Shown here piece after piece: positions 45,406-53,872 of a stretch of DNA of 64,000 nt (position 1 is its first letter; each line of letters starts with the position of its first letter). The notes below the pieces were generated by a model that saw nothing but the letters and a program-made list of their open reading frames with translations, searched no databases and had not been told where the DNA came from. The DNA comes from Pseudomonadota bacterium (lineage in GTDB: Bacteria > Desulfobacterota > Binatia > Binatales > Binataceae). Made by a program: the position numbers and the translations under genes. The stretch covers positions 49,800 through 113,799 of the forward strand of contig JAJPIF010000016.1 of assembly GCA_021324885.1 (NCBI GenBank), read 5' to 3'.

Positions 45406-45650
45406 GCCCTTGTTCTCCTTGCAGATCGAGTCCCCCCGCAATCCACGTTCAGATGGCGGCAGCCTACCAATTGAACCCCGCGCTTTGCCAGAGCCAGGGC
45501 CGGATCCACTTGATGCCATCGGCAGCGCGCATTCGATCGCCGACGAAAAGATGGCGCAATTATATGACCGAGCTGCTTGAGCGCTATCGGAACCGCTTGC
45601 CCGGTCGTCGCTTTCCATTGAATTGTCGCGGTATTGCTATTATTAGTGTT

Positions 45651-45656
45651 TATAAT
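45651..45656 (+). promoter_or_regulatory. possible -10 box
   Basis: A TATAAT hexamer 20 bases before the ATG of the downstream deacylase-like gene, in an AT-rich patch of GC-rich DNA. A -35 box is not clear (TTGTCG at 45623-45628 is 22 bases away). The divergent SDR operon may share this region. Confidence 0.25.
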
Positions 45657-45676
45657 CGGGCCGCAGGGGAGCACCA

Positions 45677-47386
45677 ATGCCGCAATTTGACACTATCATT
45701 CATGGCGGGACTGTAATCGATGGCAGCCGGATGCCGCGCTTTCGCGCCGACCTCGGTATTCGCGGCGGCAAGATAGCCGCCATTGGTCAGCTCGACAAGT
45801 CCGACGCTCGCCGGACCATCGACGCGTCGGGGCTGTACGTCGCTCCGGGTTTCATCGACCTTCACACTCATTACGATGCCCAGCTTTTCTGGGATCCGTC
45901 CTGCAGCATCTCAAGTTGGCACGGCGTTACGTCGGTGGTGATCGGCAATTGCGGTTTCGGCTTCGCCCCATGCCATCCCAAGGATCGCGAGCGCGCGATG
46001 CTGACGATGACGCGCACCGAGGCGATTCCCTACGAATGTATGAAGGCGGGGATGCCCTGGGATTGGGAGACCTTCCCCCAGTTTATGGACAGCCTTGACC
46101 GCCGCCCCAAGGGCGTCAACGTGCTGCCCTACGTGCCGCTGACCCCGCTCATCACTTACGTGATGGGACTGGAGGCTGCCAAAACGCGCAGGCCGACCGA
46201 TGCCGAGACCGAGGAGATGTGCCGCTTGCTGGACGAGGCGATGGACGCCGGCGCCGGCGGATGGTCGGCGCAGCGGCTGCATCCGAGCGGTGGCAACTGC
46301 GTGCAGCGCGATTTCGACGGCACCCCGATGGTCACCGACGTGATGCATAATGAGACGGCGCTGGCCTTTGCCCGCGTGCTGCGCAAGCGCAACGAGGGCT
46401 TTATCCAGATGGTGCTGTCGACGGCGGACCAGCGCGCCGACATCCGCCATCTGGAAGAGTTGGCGGAAGTCAGCGGCCGTCCGATCATTTTCCAGGCGCT
46501 GCGCTCTACCGACAGCCGTCCCGACGCGCATCACATGACGATGAAGTGGCTGGATCGCTGCTACGAGCGCGGGCTGCGCATCTATCCGCAGGCGATCATC
46601 ACCGATTCGGGGCTGACCTTCGACCTCGCGCAGGACCTCAACGTTTTTGACGATTCCGAGGCGTGGTGCGAAGCGATGCTGGGCAACGTGGAGGACAAGC
46701 TGCACAAGCTCGGCGACCCGGCGCGGCGTCCGGCCTTGCGGGCGCGACCGCCGCAGACCGCCAGCGATTTCTGGGAAATCATCATCAGCGAGGTTAAAAA
46801 TCCCGAGCACAAGGATTTGGAGGGACTGACGCTGGCGGCGGCCGGCGAAAAACTGGGCAAGCACTATATCGACGCGATGCTGGATCTGGCTGTATCGGAG
46901 CGATTGCGCACGGAGTTCTTCGCGCCTGCGCACAATACCAGGCTCGATCTTCAGACCGAAGTCGCAAAATATCCATACGCGATTCCGGGGGTGTCAGACG
47001 GCGGCGCGCACACCAAGTTTCTGACCGCGGGCGTCTATCCGACCGAGTACCTGATCAATTTTGTGCGCGAAGGTAAGGCGATGAGCCTGGAAGAGGCGCA
47101 TTGGAAGTTGAGCGCGCTGCCGGCCTATGCAGCCGGGTTTACGGATCGCGGTTTGCTGCGCCCTGGCTACGCCGCCGACATCGTGATGTACGATTTCAAG
47201 CGTTTGAAGCTGTTGCCGCAGGAAATCGCCCGCGACATGCCGGCCGGCGAATGGCGGCGCGTGCGGCGCGCGGAGGGCTACCGTTACATCATGGTCAACG
47301 GTGAACTGACGTTTGTGGACGGCCAACCCACCGGATCGCAGTCAGGCCGGCTCCTGCGCCATGGCGCGGCCGATCTTCCGCACTGA
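45677..47386 (+). CDS. N-acyl-D-amino-acid deacylase-like amidohydrolase
   Basis: A 569-residue amidohydrolase_3-type protein. The metal-site entry GFIDLHTHYDAQLFWD, then SSWHGVTSVVIGNCGFGFAP (Cys ligand of D-aminoacylases) and PGVSDGGAHTKF with the catalytic Asp. It is close to N-acyl-D-amino-acid deacylases and dihydroorotase-like relatives, so it likely cleaves a C-N amide bond. The paralogue at the window end (62493) shares WDWETF/WKWETF and the HTHYDAQ region. GGGGAG precedes ATG 45677. It is divergent from the SDR/CoA-transferase operon and followed by a probable weak terminator. Confidence 0.9.
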   Translation: MPQFDTIIHGGTVIDGSRMPRFRADLGIRGGKIAAIGQLDKSDARRTIDASGLYVAPGFIDLHTHYDAQLFWDPSCSISSWHGVTSVVIGNCGFGFAPCHPKDRERAMLTMTRTEAIPYECMKAGMPWDWETFPQFMDSLDRRPKGVNVLPYVPLTPLITYVMGLEAAKTRRPTDAETEEMCRLLDEAMDAGAGGWSAQRLHPSGGNCVQRDFDGTPMVTDVMHNETALAFARVLRKRNEGFIQMVLSTADQRADIRHLEELAEVSGRPIIFQALRSTDSRPDAHHMTMKWLDRCYERGLRIYPQAIITDSGLTFDLAQDLNVFDDSEAWCEAMLGNVEDKLHKLGDPARRPALRARPPQTASDFWEIIISEVKNPEHKDLEGLTLAAAGEKLGKHYIDAMLDLAVSERLRTEFFAPAHNTRLDLQTEVAKYPYAIPGVSDGGAHTKFLTAGVYPTEYLINFVREGKAMSLEEAHWKLSALPAYAAGFTDRGLLRPGYAADIVMYDFKRLKLLPQEIARDMPAGEWRRVRRAEGYRYIMVNGELTFVDGQPTGSQSGRLLRHGAADLPH

Positions 47387-47717
47387 GCGGCGCCCGTTTT
47401 GCAGGCGGGCCGTTTTTTTGGAAGTTGTTCGGAGCTCGATCGCAAAGCCAGGCGCGCGGACTTCGCTCACGGATCGGATTGGGCTTAGTGATAGCGCCCA
47501 CCGTGGCTGAAATTTCATTGGTGCCGCTGCGCTGGCGGCCGTGCGGCGGACGGTTATCGCTACGATTTGGGGTAACTGACCGACCGGCAATTTTCCCTCA
47601 ACCAAACTTCCGCATTTACGCTACAATGTTGTTGAGCCGGACCAAATCAGTTTGGCGCAAGACACATTGGAGGCCAGCATCGCCTGACCTGGACACCTCA
47701 TCTCAGGAGACGCTCGA
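47387..47717 (+). other. 331-base gap with a weak terminator
   Basis: Just after the deacylase-like gene, GCCCG (47392-47396) pairs with CGGGC (47406-47410), followed two bases later by seven T (47413-47419): a weak intrinsic terminator. The rest has no supported gene; a frame from 47425 runs into the next gene out of frame and lacks motifs. A sulfotransferase promoter should lie in the last 150 bases. Confidence 0.5.
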
Positions 47718-48680
47718 ATGCCGGAAATCTGGCCCAATTTCTTCGTGGTGGGCGCCGCGAAGGCAGGCACGACTTCGATTTACGCCTATCTTTCGCAGCA
47801 TCCGCAGGTTTTCTTTCCCGCTATAAAAGAGCCGCACTATTTCGCCCAGGTGAGGCCCGCGCGCGAGCTTCGGTACTCGGCCGAAGCCATCACCGATCGC
47901 GGCGCCTACCTGCGCCTGTTCCGCCACGCGCGTGGCTACAAAGTGATCGGCGACGCCAGCCCCTCCTATCTATGGCATCCGGAAGTCGCTTACCGGATCA
48001 AGCGGACCGTCCCGCACGCGCGCATCCTGATCCTGTTGCGCGACCCGATTGATCGCGCCTTTTCGCATTATTTGATGGATTACCGCGAAGGAGTGCAGGA
48101 TGAGCCATTCTATGCGGCGCTGCGCCGCGATATGTCGCGGGCCCTCAAAGGATGGGGAGTTTCATATCTCTATTACGAACTCGGTCTCTATTCCGCCCAG
48201 ATATACCGTTACCTGGACGCCTTCGGCCCCGATCGCGTGCACATCATGGTATTCGAGGAATTCCGGCGCAACGTGCGCGGCGCGTTGAAAGAACTGGCGG
48301 CGTTTCTCGATATCGATCCGGAACCGATGGATTGGATTGACATCAACAAGGCTCACAACGCGTACGCGGTCGTGCGCAGCGAGCGGCTGCGCAAAATCGC
48401 CGGATCGGATTTGGCCCGGGCTTTGGGAAAGGTTTTGGTCCCGCGACGGATGGGCAAATACATTTATGAGCATTTTTTTCTCCGGCCGGGTCACAAACCG
48501 GCGATGGATCCACGCGCCCACGACTTGTTGCAGTCGCTGTACGCCGATGAGGTTGCCCAGGTCGAGAAGGTGCTCGGCCGCAACGTGCCCGAGTTGCGCA
48601 TGTCCTGGCACAGCAGGGAAGATGGGAATATTGGGGACAGACCGCGCCATTTCGAGGATCTGACATCCGCCCCGGGCTAG
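47718..48680 (+). CDS. sulfotransferase
   Basis: A 320-residue PAPS-dependent sulfotransferase. The 5'-phosphosulfate loop is VVGAAKAGTTSIYAYLSQHP and the 3'-phosphate site is LLRDPIDRAFSHY. The enzyme should move a sulfate group from PAPS to a sugar, lipid or steroid-like acceptor. ATG 47718 has AGGAG in front. The gene for a flippase-like membrane protein begins 4 bases after its stop, so a sulfated lipid or surface glycolipid is plausible. PAPS synthesis genes are not in the window. Confidence 0.9.
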   Translation: MPEIWPNFFVVGAAKAGTTSIYAYLSQHPQVFFPAIKEPHYFAQVRPARELRYSAEAITDRGAYLRLFRHARGYKVIGDASPSYLWHPEVAYRIKRTVPHARILILLRDPIDRAFSHYLMDYREGVQDEPFYAALRRDMSRALKGWGVSYLYYELGLYSAQIYRYLDAFGPDRVHIMVFEEFRRNVRGALKELAAFLDIDPEPMDWIDINKAHNAYAVVRSERLRKIAGSDLARALGKVLVPRRMGKYIYEHFFLRPGHKPAMDPRAHDLLQSLYADEVAQVEKVLGRNVPELRMSWHSREDGNIGDRPRHFEDLTSAPG

Positions 48681-48684
48681 CCAC

Positions 48685-49722
48685 GTGCCGGCGTTTATTT
48701 ACCGCACCGCTGTCAGCCAAGCCCGCCGCCGCTCATGGCTGCGGATGGCCGCGACCTACGCCATTGGTATCGCTATCGTGATCTGGGTGGCGCGCGGAAT
48801 CTCCGCAGCCCAACTTGCCCATGATCTGATGCAGGCGCGGATGAGTATCTTCATTCCGGTCTGCCTCGGCTCGGTTGTTATTTGGGTGGTGGGAGACACC
48901 TGGCTTTACTCGCGGCTGTTCAGCTATTTCAAGATTCCCAGCGGCTTTCGTGAGATGCTGCCGGCGCTGATCGCGCACGAATTTTTTCAGGCCGTCAACG
49001 GCGTGGCTGCGGGCACCGCCGTGGTCACCATGGTGCATCGGCGCAAGCACGTCGATTTTATCAGCGCCGGCGCGATCCTGATGTTCCAGGGAGTCATCGA
49101 TCTCCAGGTTGTGGGTCTGATGGCGCTGGCGGCGAGTCTTGCGGCCCCGCGCTCCATTCCTGAACTTTCATTGGGCGCCGCCGCTCTTTTCCTGGGCGCG
49201 TCTTGTGCGTTTGCGCTGCTATGGTTCTTCGGATCGCGGCTGCCGGTGGCGCGATGGGCTCATATTGGACCGCTGTTTGCCGTCTTGCGCCGCGCGCGCG
49301 TCAGCGATTGTGTGAAGCTCGCGGCAATCCGCGGGGCGGTTTTTGCCGCGCAGGGCGCGATCTTGTACCTGGAGCTGGTGAGCTTCCAAATCAGCGTGCC
49401 GCTGCAATTGGTGATGGCGGCTCTGCCGGTCGTCCTGATCGCCGGCGCGCTGCCAATCGTCCCGTCCGGACTCGGCCCGCGCCAGGCGGCGATTGTGGCG
49501 ATCTTCAGCGATTTCGGATCGCGCGCATCGCTGCTGACGATGGCGCTGGCGCACACCGGACTGGTGATGGTGGTGCGGGCGGCTTTGGGCCTGTTCAGCA
49601 CCGATCTAATCGCGCGCGAGGTGTTTGCATCAAAGCCGCAGCCGCAAGGAAGCGCAGAAATCAACGCGAAGCGTCTTGCCCAGGAGCCAGAGTGCAAGAA
49701 AATTCAGCAACGACGGGTTTGA
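48685..49722 (+). CDS. LPG-synthase-TM / flippase-like membrane protein
   Basis: A 345-residue inner-membrane protein with about eight helices, matching the lysylphosphatidylglycerol-synthase TM / UPF0104 family (PF03706): PALIAHEFFQAVNGVAAGTAV and VPSGLGPRQAAIVAIF are typical segments. Family members move lipids or lipid-linked sugars or accompany such pathways. The soluble aminoacyl-transfer domain of true LPG synthases is absent. GTG 48685 starts 4 bases after the sulfotransferase stop, and the two probably form an operon handling a sulfated lipid. The tail is lysine-rich and variable. Confidence 0.83.
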   Translation: MPAFIYRTAVSQARRRSWLRMAATYAIGIAIVIWVARGISAAQLAHDLMQARMSIFIPVCLGSVVIWVVGDTWLYSRLFSYFKIPSGFREMLPALIAHEFFQAVNGVAAGTAVVTMVHRRKHVDFISAGAILMFQGVIDLQVVGLMALAASLAAPRSIPELSLGAAALFLGASCAFALLWFFGSRLPVARWAHIGPLFAVLRRARVSDCVKLAAIRGAVFAAQGAILYLELVSFQISVPLQLVMAALPVVLIAGALPIVPSGLGPRQAAIVAIFSDFGSRASLLTMALAHTGLVMVVRAALGLFSTDLIAREVFASKPQPQGSAEINAKRLAQEPECKKIQQRRV

Positions 49723-49742
49723 AAGGTGTTCGCGCGGCCCAA

Positions 49743-50720
49743 TTAACGCGTGAACTCGGGCATTACTTCGGCGGCAAATAATTTGACCGATTCCGCGTCG
49801 GGCATCGACACCATGTAGTAGGTCATCCCGAATTCTTCGATTCTCGCGCGCAGTTCGCGCACGATCTCCGCTGGTGTTCCCAGCAGCAGTCCGGGCGATT
49901 GCCGCGCTTCCTCGACCTCGTCAAAACCATTGCGCTGTGCGATTTTTCGCGCGGTTGCATCGGCGTCGCTTCGGTCGCGCGCGATGAATACGAATGGGAA
50001 GCCCGAAATTTCGATCGCGGCGGGATCGCGTCCCTGGTCGCGCGCAAAACGATGCAGTAAATCGATCCGCTGGCGCAGTTGCGCCTTGTCGAACCTGCCC
50101 TTGCGATTGGCGGCCTGCGAGGATGAGACCAGGTTGACAATATCGGCTTCGCGCGCGGCGATCTGCAGCACCTTCTTTCCGGCCCCTCCGATCATGATCG
50201 GCGGATGCGGTTTTTGCACCGGCTTGGGGAAGTTGTACGCCTTGTCGATCGAATAATATCGGCCGCGATAGCTGGGTTCGTCCCGGGTCCACATCGCTTT
50301 CAGGACCTCGATCGCCTCCGCCATCCGATCGATGCGCTCGCCGTCCGATGGCGAACCATAGCCGTATGCTTCGAACTCCTCGGGAAACCATCCGGAGCCC
50401 AGACCGGCGATCAGACGGCCGCCGCTGATCTGGTCGATGGTCGATGTCATTTTGGCGAGCAGCGCGGGATTGCGAAACGGCACCACTGCGACCAACGGCG
50501 CCAAGCGCACGCGTTTGGTGGTCGCCGCGACCGCGCTGAGCGTCATGAAGCATTCGAGATGCGGCACCTGGGGACCCCACGACAGGTGCGGCACGCGGAC
50601 GAACAGATGGTCGCCCAGCGATACCGAATAAAACCCCAGGTCCTCGGCCAGCGCGGCGTACTCCCTGACCTTGTGCAGGCTGGTCATGGGCAAGGTCAGG
50701 TTGAATTTGATCGCGGGCAC
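49743..50720 (-). CDS. LLM-class flavin/F420-dependent oxidoreductase
   Basis: A 325-residue luciferase-like TIM-barrel protein: YAALAEDLGFYSVSLGDHLF, VPFRNPALLAKMTSTIDQIS, GRLIAGLGSGWFPEEFEAYG and PHPPIMIGGAGKKVLQIAAR are the family landmarks. Such enzymes use F420 or FMN in hydride transfer or monooxygenation. Which cofactor cannot be told from sequence by eye; the layout resembles the TIGR03619-type F420 group. It is a single gene, 55 bases after the Dabb operon stop on the same strand, so it may belong to that transcript. Confidence 0.87.
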   Translation of the reverse strand: MPAIKFNLTLPMTSLHKVREYAALAEDLGFYSVSLGDHLFVRVPHLSWGPQVPHLECFMTLSAVAATTKRVRLAPLVAVVPFRNPALLAKMTSTIDQISGGRLIAGLGSGWFPEEFEAYGYGSPSDGERIDRMAEAIEVLKAMWTRDEPSYRGRYYSIDKAYNFPKPVQKPHPPIMIGGAGKKVLQIAAREADIVNLVSSSQAANRKGRFDKAQLRQRIDLLHRFARDQGRDPAAIEISGFPFVFIARDRSDADATARKIAQRNGFDEVEEARQSPGLLLGTPAEIVRELRARIEEFGMTYYMVSMPDAESVKLFAAEVMPEFTR

Positions 50721-50775
50721 GGCGGCTAGTCAGAAATCCAGGCGGCATGGTGGCGCGCCCGTTTGTCACAATTTG

Positions 50776-51447
50776 CTATGCGTCCGGGCCCAGGACGCTG
50801 GTCTTGAACTCGCAATAGGTGTGGCACAGCACCTTATCGACGATGTATTGGCTGCATTCCGGATTGAACCATCGATCGACCAGTCCCCAGTGAAACGGAT
50901 GGTCCATATATGGTCCCGTCAGCCCCTCGAGGTTCTCGTATTCCTGTTCCCAGATGTGGCTCCATTGACGGCTGCCGCTCGCTTCGGTGCCATGGCTCAA
51001 TTGCCAGTTCTTGATCGAGGAGATGTACCTGGGCATTCCTGCCAATTCCTTTTCGAATTGGGCGATCTGCTGCGGGCTGGCGCCGGGCCTCATCGTCATG
51101 ATCAAAGTGCGGTAAACGCCGCTTTCGAGTTTCCTGTTAGCGCCGCTCAAACCGCCCTCATAGGCGACGCTTTCGTATTTTTTGAAGGTGCCGCCTTCAA
51201 ACAGGGGATCGACCTTGTCGCGCCATGGCGGCTGTGACAGGCAGGCACGGTAGGCGGCCTGATCAGCGAATTGCAGGTGCCAGATGTAATCGCCGCCGTT
51301 GAGAACCCCGGGCAAAGTCGGTTCCAGGAGAAAGCGCTTCACTGCGGCGCTCTGGGCGCTGACGTCGCGCAGCGTCTGGATCACGGCCTGGCGCTCGGCA
51401 GTTGCGCGATCGGCGGGAAAAAACAGCAATCTGGTCAACTTAAACAT
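50776..51447 (-). CDS. Dabb-type (alpha-beta barrel) protein
   Basis: A 223-residue protein with two ferredoxin-like halves: FKLTRLLFFPADRATAERQA with FADQAAYRACLSQPPW, and TLIMTMRPGASPQQIAQFEK with the end WEQEYENLEGLTGPYMDHPF followed by HWGLVDRWFNPE. The second half is typical of the stress-responsive A/B barrel (Dabb) family, which includes small isomerase- or cyclase-like proteins. Function unknown. ATG 51447 lies inside the 3' end of the upstream gene (stop at 51440), an 8-base overlap that implies coupling. Confidence 0.72.
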   Translation of the reverse strand: MFKLTRLLFFPADRATAERQAVIQTLRDVSAQSAAVKRFLLEPTLPGVLNGGDYIWHLQFADQAAYRACLSQPPWRDKVDPLFEGGTFKKYESVAYEGGLSGANRKLESGVYRTLIMTMRPGASPQQIAQFEKELAGMPRYISSIKNWQLSHGTEASGSRQWSHIWEQEYENLEGLTGPYMDHPFHWGLVDRWFNPECSQYIVDKVLCHTYCEFKTSVLGPDA

Positions 51448-51793
51448 TGGTCAGGCTCGCTATGTCCGATGGGTTGCTGGAAAAAAAACGCTCTCTGGAG
51501 ACGATCATCGGCGCGGCGTCCTTCCACCACCATTCGTCCAGGGCATTGCCGCGCCGTCCGCCAATCAGGGTGCCCCAGACGCCTTTGGCGCCGCCCTTGA
51601 CCGACCACACGAAGAACAACGTATTGGAGCCGTCATCCAGCCATACCGGCGGCGCCACCAGCGTGTGTTCCAGATGCATGCCGCGCTCCTTAGCGTTGGG
51701 CGCGTATTTCTGGATGTAGGCGTCGAGAAAGGCGCGGCCCATCCCGGGTTTAGGCGTGATTTGATCGATTACGAAAACCGTCTCGCCGGCCAT
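51440..51793 (-). CDS. small conserved-looking protein, possible ABM/NIPSNAP-like
   Basis: A 117-residue cytoplasmic protein: FVIDQITPKPGMGRAFLDAY and HLEHTLVAPPVWLDDGSNTL read like a dimeric alpha-beta barrel of the ABM/NIPSNAP kind. WSVKGGAKGVWGTL and DEWWWKDA are Trp-rich. Its gene overlaps the next by 8 bases and the pair may encode partners. No catalytic residues stand out. Confidence 0.62.
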   Translation of the reverse strand: MAGETVFVIDQITPKPGMGRAFLDAYIQKYAPNAKERGMHLEHTLVAPPVWLDDGSNTLFFVWSVKGGAKGVWGTLIGGRRGNALDEWWWKDAAPMIVSRERFFSSNPSDIASLTNV

Positions 51794-52032
51794 TGTTAAG
51801 AGTTCCTAACCGGGCTGTCGCCCGTGGTTCTGATTGCGCTCATCGAAACTTTTTTGCCCATACCACGCTGCGCCAATCCCCGGCAAGACTCGGCGGCATT
51901 TGGACCCTTCCATCGCTCACGCTCCTGAAAACAGGTGGCTCGCCTTGGCCGATCGTTCGGCAATGTGCGTCCGGCCGAAATTCGACTGTCCCATTGAATG
52001 CGGAAGAGCAACAGAGAAAACTATCCGCCAGG

Positions 52033-52755
52033 ATGTTGAAAACGGTTTTCTTTGACGCGGCCGGCACGTTGTTCGAAACGCGACAGCCGGTAGGCGAACT
52101 CTACGCTCAGGTGGCGCGCGGGTTTGGCGCCAATGTGAGCGGGAGGGAAGTCAGCGCCGCGTTCCGCCATTCGTTCGGCAACGCGCCCGGGCTGGCGTTC
52201 GGCCCCGGCCATTCGCCGGCGGAATTGCGCCGTTTGGAGCGCGAATGGTGGCGGGCACGGGTGGCGGAAACCTTCGCCGGACTCCATCAATTCGATGACT
52301 TCGACGCCTATTTCACCGCCCTGTTCGAGTTCTTTGGCGATGCTTCGAACTGGGTCGTGTACGACGACGTAGTGCCCGCGCTGGAGCAGCTGCGCGGCGC
52401 CGGCCTGCGCCTTTCCGTGATCTCCAACTTCGACGCGAGGCTTTACCATCTGCTCGAAGGCCTTGGCCTTCAGCGCTATTTCGAGTCGGTGACGATCTCG
52501 TCCGAAGCAGGCTATGCAAAACCGGCTCCCGAGCTGTTCAAATTCGCCCTGGCCAGAACGGGGACAAGCGCGGATCAGGCATTGCACGTCGGCGATGCGC
52601 CGCATCTCGATGTCGCCGGCGCCAACGCCGCCGGAATCGAAGCGGTCCTGATCAGGCGCCCCGAAGAACGCGTCAAAACAGCGCCCGAAAAGTATGCCGC
52701 GGCCGTAATATCATCGTTTCCTGAATTGATAGAGATAATCCGCGCGCGGCGATGA
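52033..52755 (+). CDS. HAD-superfamily hydrolase (REG-2-like, HAD-IA)
   Basis: A 240-residue HAD protein: motif I FFDAAGTLFE (Asp-Ala-Ala-Gly-Thr-Leu, in which the second Asp of DxD is replaced as in REG-2-like members), motif II ISNFD, motif III AKPAPELFKFAL, motif IV HVGDAPHLDVAGANAAG. It may act on a phosphate ester or a haloacid. ATG 52033 has AGGATG region in front; the longer frame from 51793 was rejected because residues before look non-coding. It is divergent from the Dabb-type genes. Confidence 0.87.
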   Translation: MLKTVFFDAAGTLFETRQPVGELYAQVARGFGANVSGREVSAAFRHSFGNAPGLAFGPGHSPAELRRLEREWWRARVAETFAGLHQFDDFDAYFTALFEFFGDASNWVVYDDVVPALEQLRGAGLRLSVISNFDARLYHLLEGLGLQRYFESVTISSEAGYAKPAPELFKFALARTGTSADQALHVGDAPHLDVAGANAAGIEAVLIRRPEERVKTAPEKYAAAVISSFPELIEIIRARR

Positions 52756-52874
52756 GCCGGCTCTGCCAGCATCGGCATCATTAAGACAGCGGCGCATCAG
52801 CCGCCGCACGCCGGTGCGACCAGGCAAACCTGGCCAGCACCGGCGGTATTACGAATTTTATGCGTATCCGCGTA

Positions 52875-53822
52875 CTAAATGGCTTTGGCGAAGATCTGGA
52901 TCACCTTCCTGGTGTTTTCCATGGTGTCGGGGCCGCCGGGAGCGAGAATTGGCATTTGCGCGCCCGCTTCGCGAAACGCCGCCAGCCGCTCGATGCAGCG
53001 CGACGCCGGTCCGACCAGCGCCACTGAATCGACCAAACGATTCGATACTGCCGCCACCTGGGCCTTGTGATCGCCGCGCGCCGCCGCTTCCATGGCCGCT
53101 TTTGCTTCCGCTTCGAAGCCGCTTCTGGCCAGTTGACGATTGTAGAAGGGCAGGGCGGGGTAAAAGGAGAGTTGCTGGCGGGCCGTGTCGTAAGCCTTTT
53201 CGAGATTGTCATCGACGAAGGTGGGCAAACCCACGGTGATCGCGACGTCGGATGCCTTGCGCCCGTGTTTGATTGCGGTCTCGTGCGCGGCACTGGCCAG
53301 CTTGCGCACGCGATCGACCGGACACATGTAAAATTCCGCGCCGTCGGCCAGTTCGCCGGCCAGACGAGCCGTTTCCAGCGCCAGCGCACCGTAATAGATA
53401 GGAATGGGAGTTTTGGGCTTGCGTGCGGGCACACCGATGTTCTTCTCGCCGTTCCAGATTTTGCGCAGTTCGACGGTGACCGAGCGCAGCTTGTCGCGGG
53501 CGTTGCCCATATCGATTCCCAGCGCCTGCATGAACGGCCGATGGCTTACGCCCAGGCCCAGCGTCAGGCGCCCGCCCGACACCTCCTGGACCATCGAAGC
53601 CGCCGCCGCGCACAGCCATGGATGGCGGAAATAGACGTTCACGATCCAGGTGATCAGCCGGATTTTCCTGGTTGCCGACGCCATTACGTAACAGCACATC
53701 AGGCCGTCGTTGGTCAGTTCCGGCATGCATGCGCCGGCAAAACCGGCGTCTTCCGCCGCGCGGGCGAGGTCGCCAATCTGCGCCGGTGATCCCGGCATGA
53801 TTACGATCGCAAGATCTGCCAT
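52875..53822 (-). CDS. LLM-class flavin/F420-dependent oxidoreductase
   Basis: A 315-residue luciferase-like protein: LARAAEDAGFAGACMPE, IVNVYFRHPWLCAAAASMVQ, GGRLTLGLGVSHRPFMQALG and PIPIYYGALALETARLAGE. It is a different branch from the 49743 gene (first half shorter, no SGWFPEE motif). The cofactor may be F420. It is 50 bases upstream of nothing coding and 50 bases downstream of the CoA-transferase on the same strand, so both may be transcribed together. Confidence 0.86.
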   Translation of the reverse strand: MADLAIVIMPGSPAQIGDLARAAEDAGFAGACMPELTNDGLMCCYVMASATRKIRLITWIVNVYFRHPWLCAAAASMVQEVSGGRLTLGLGVSHRPFMQALGIDMGNARDKLRSVTVELRKIWNGEKNIGVPARKPKTPIPIYYGALALETARLAGELADGAEFYMCPVDRVRKLASAAHETAIKHGRKASDVAITVGLPTFVDDNLEKAYDTARQQLSFYPALPFYNRQLARSGFEAEAKAAMEAAARGDHKAQVAAVSNRLVDSVALVGPASRCIERLAAFREAGAQMPILAPGGPDTMENTRKVIQIFAKAI

Positions 53823-53872
53823 TGTTGTTACTCCTTTTATGCGGCCATACTAATCCAGTTGAAGGCGCAGGG

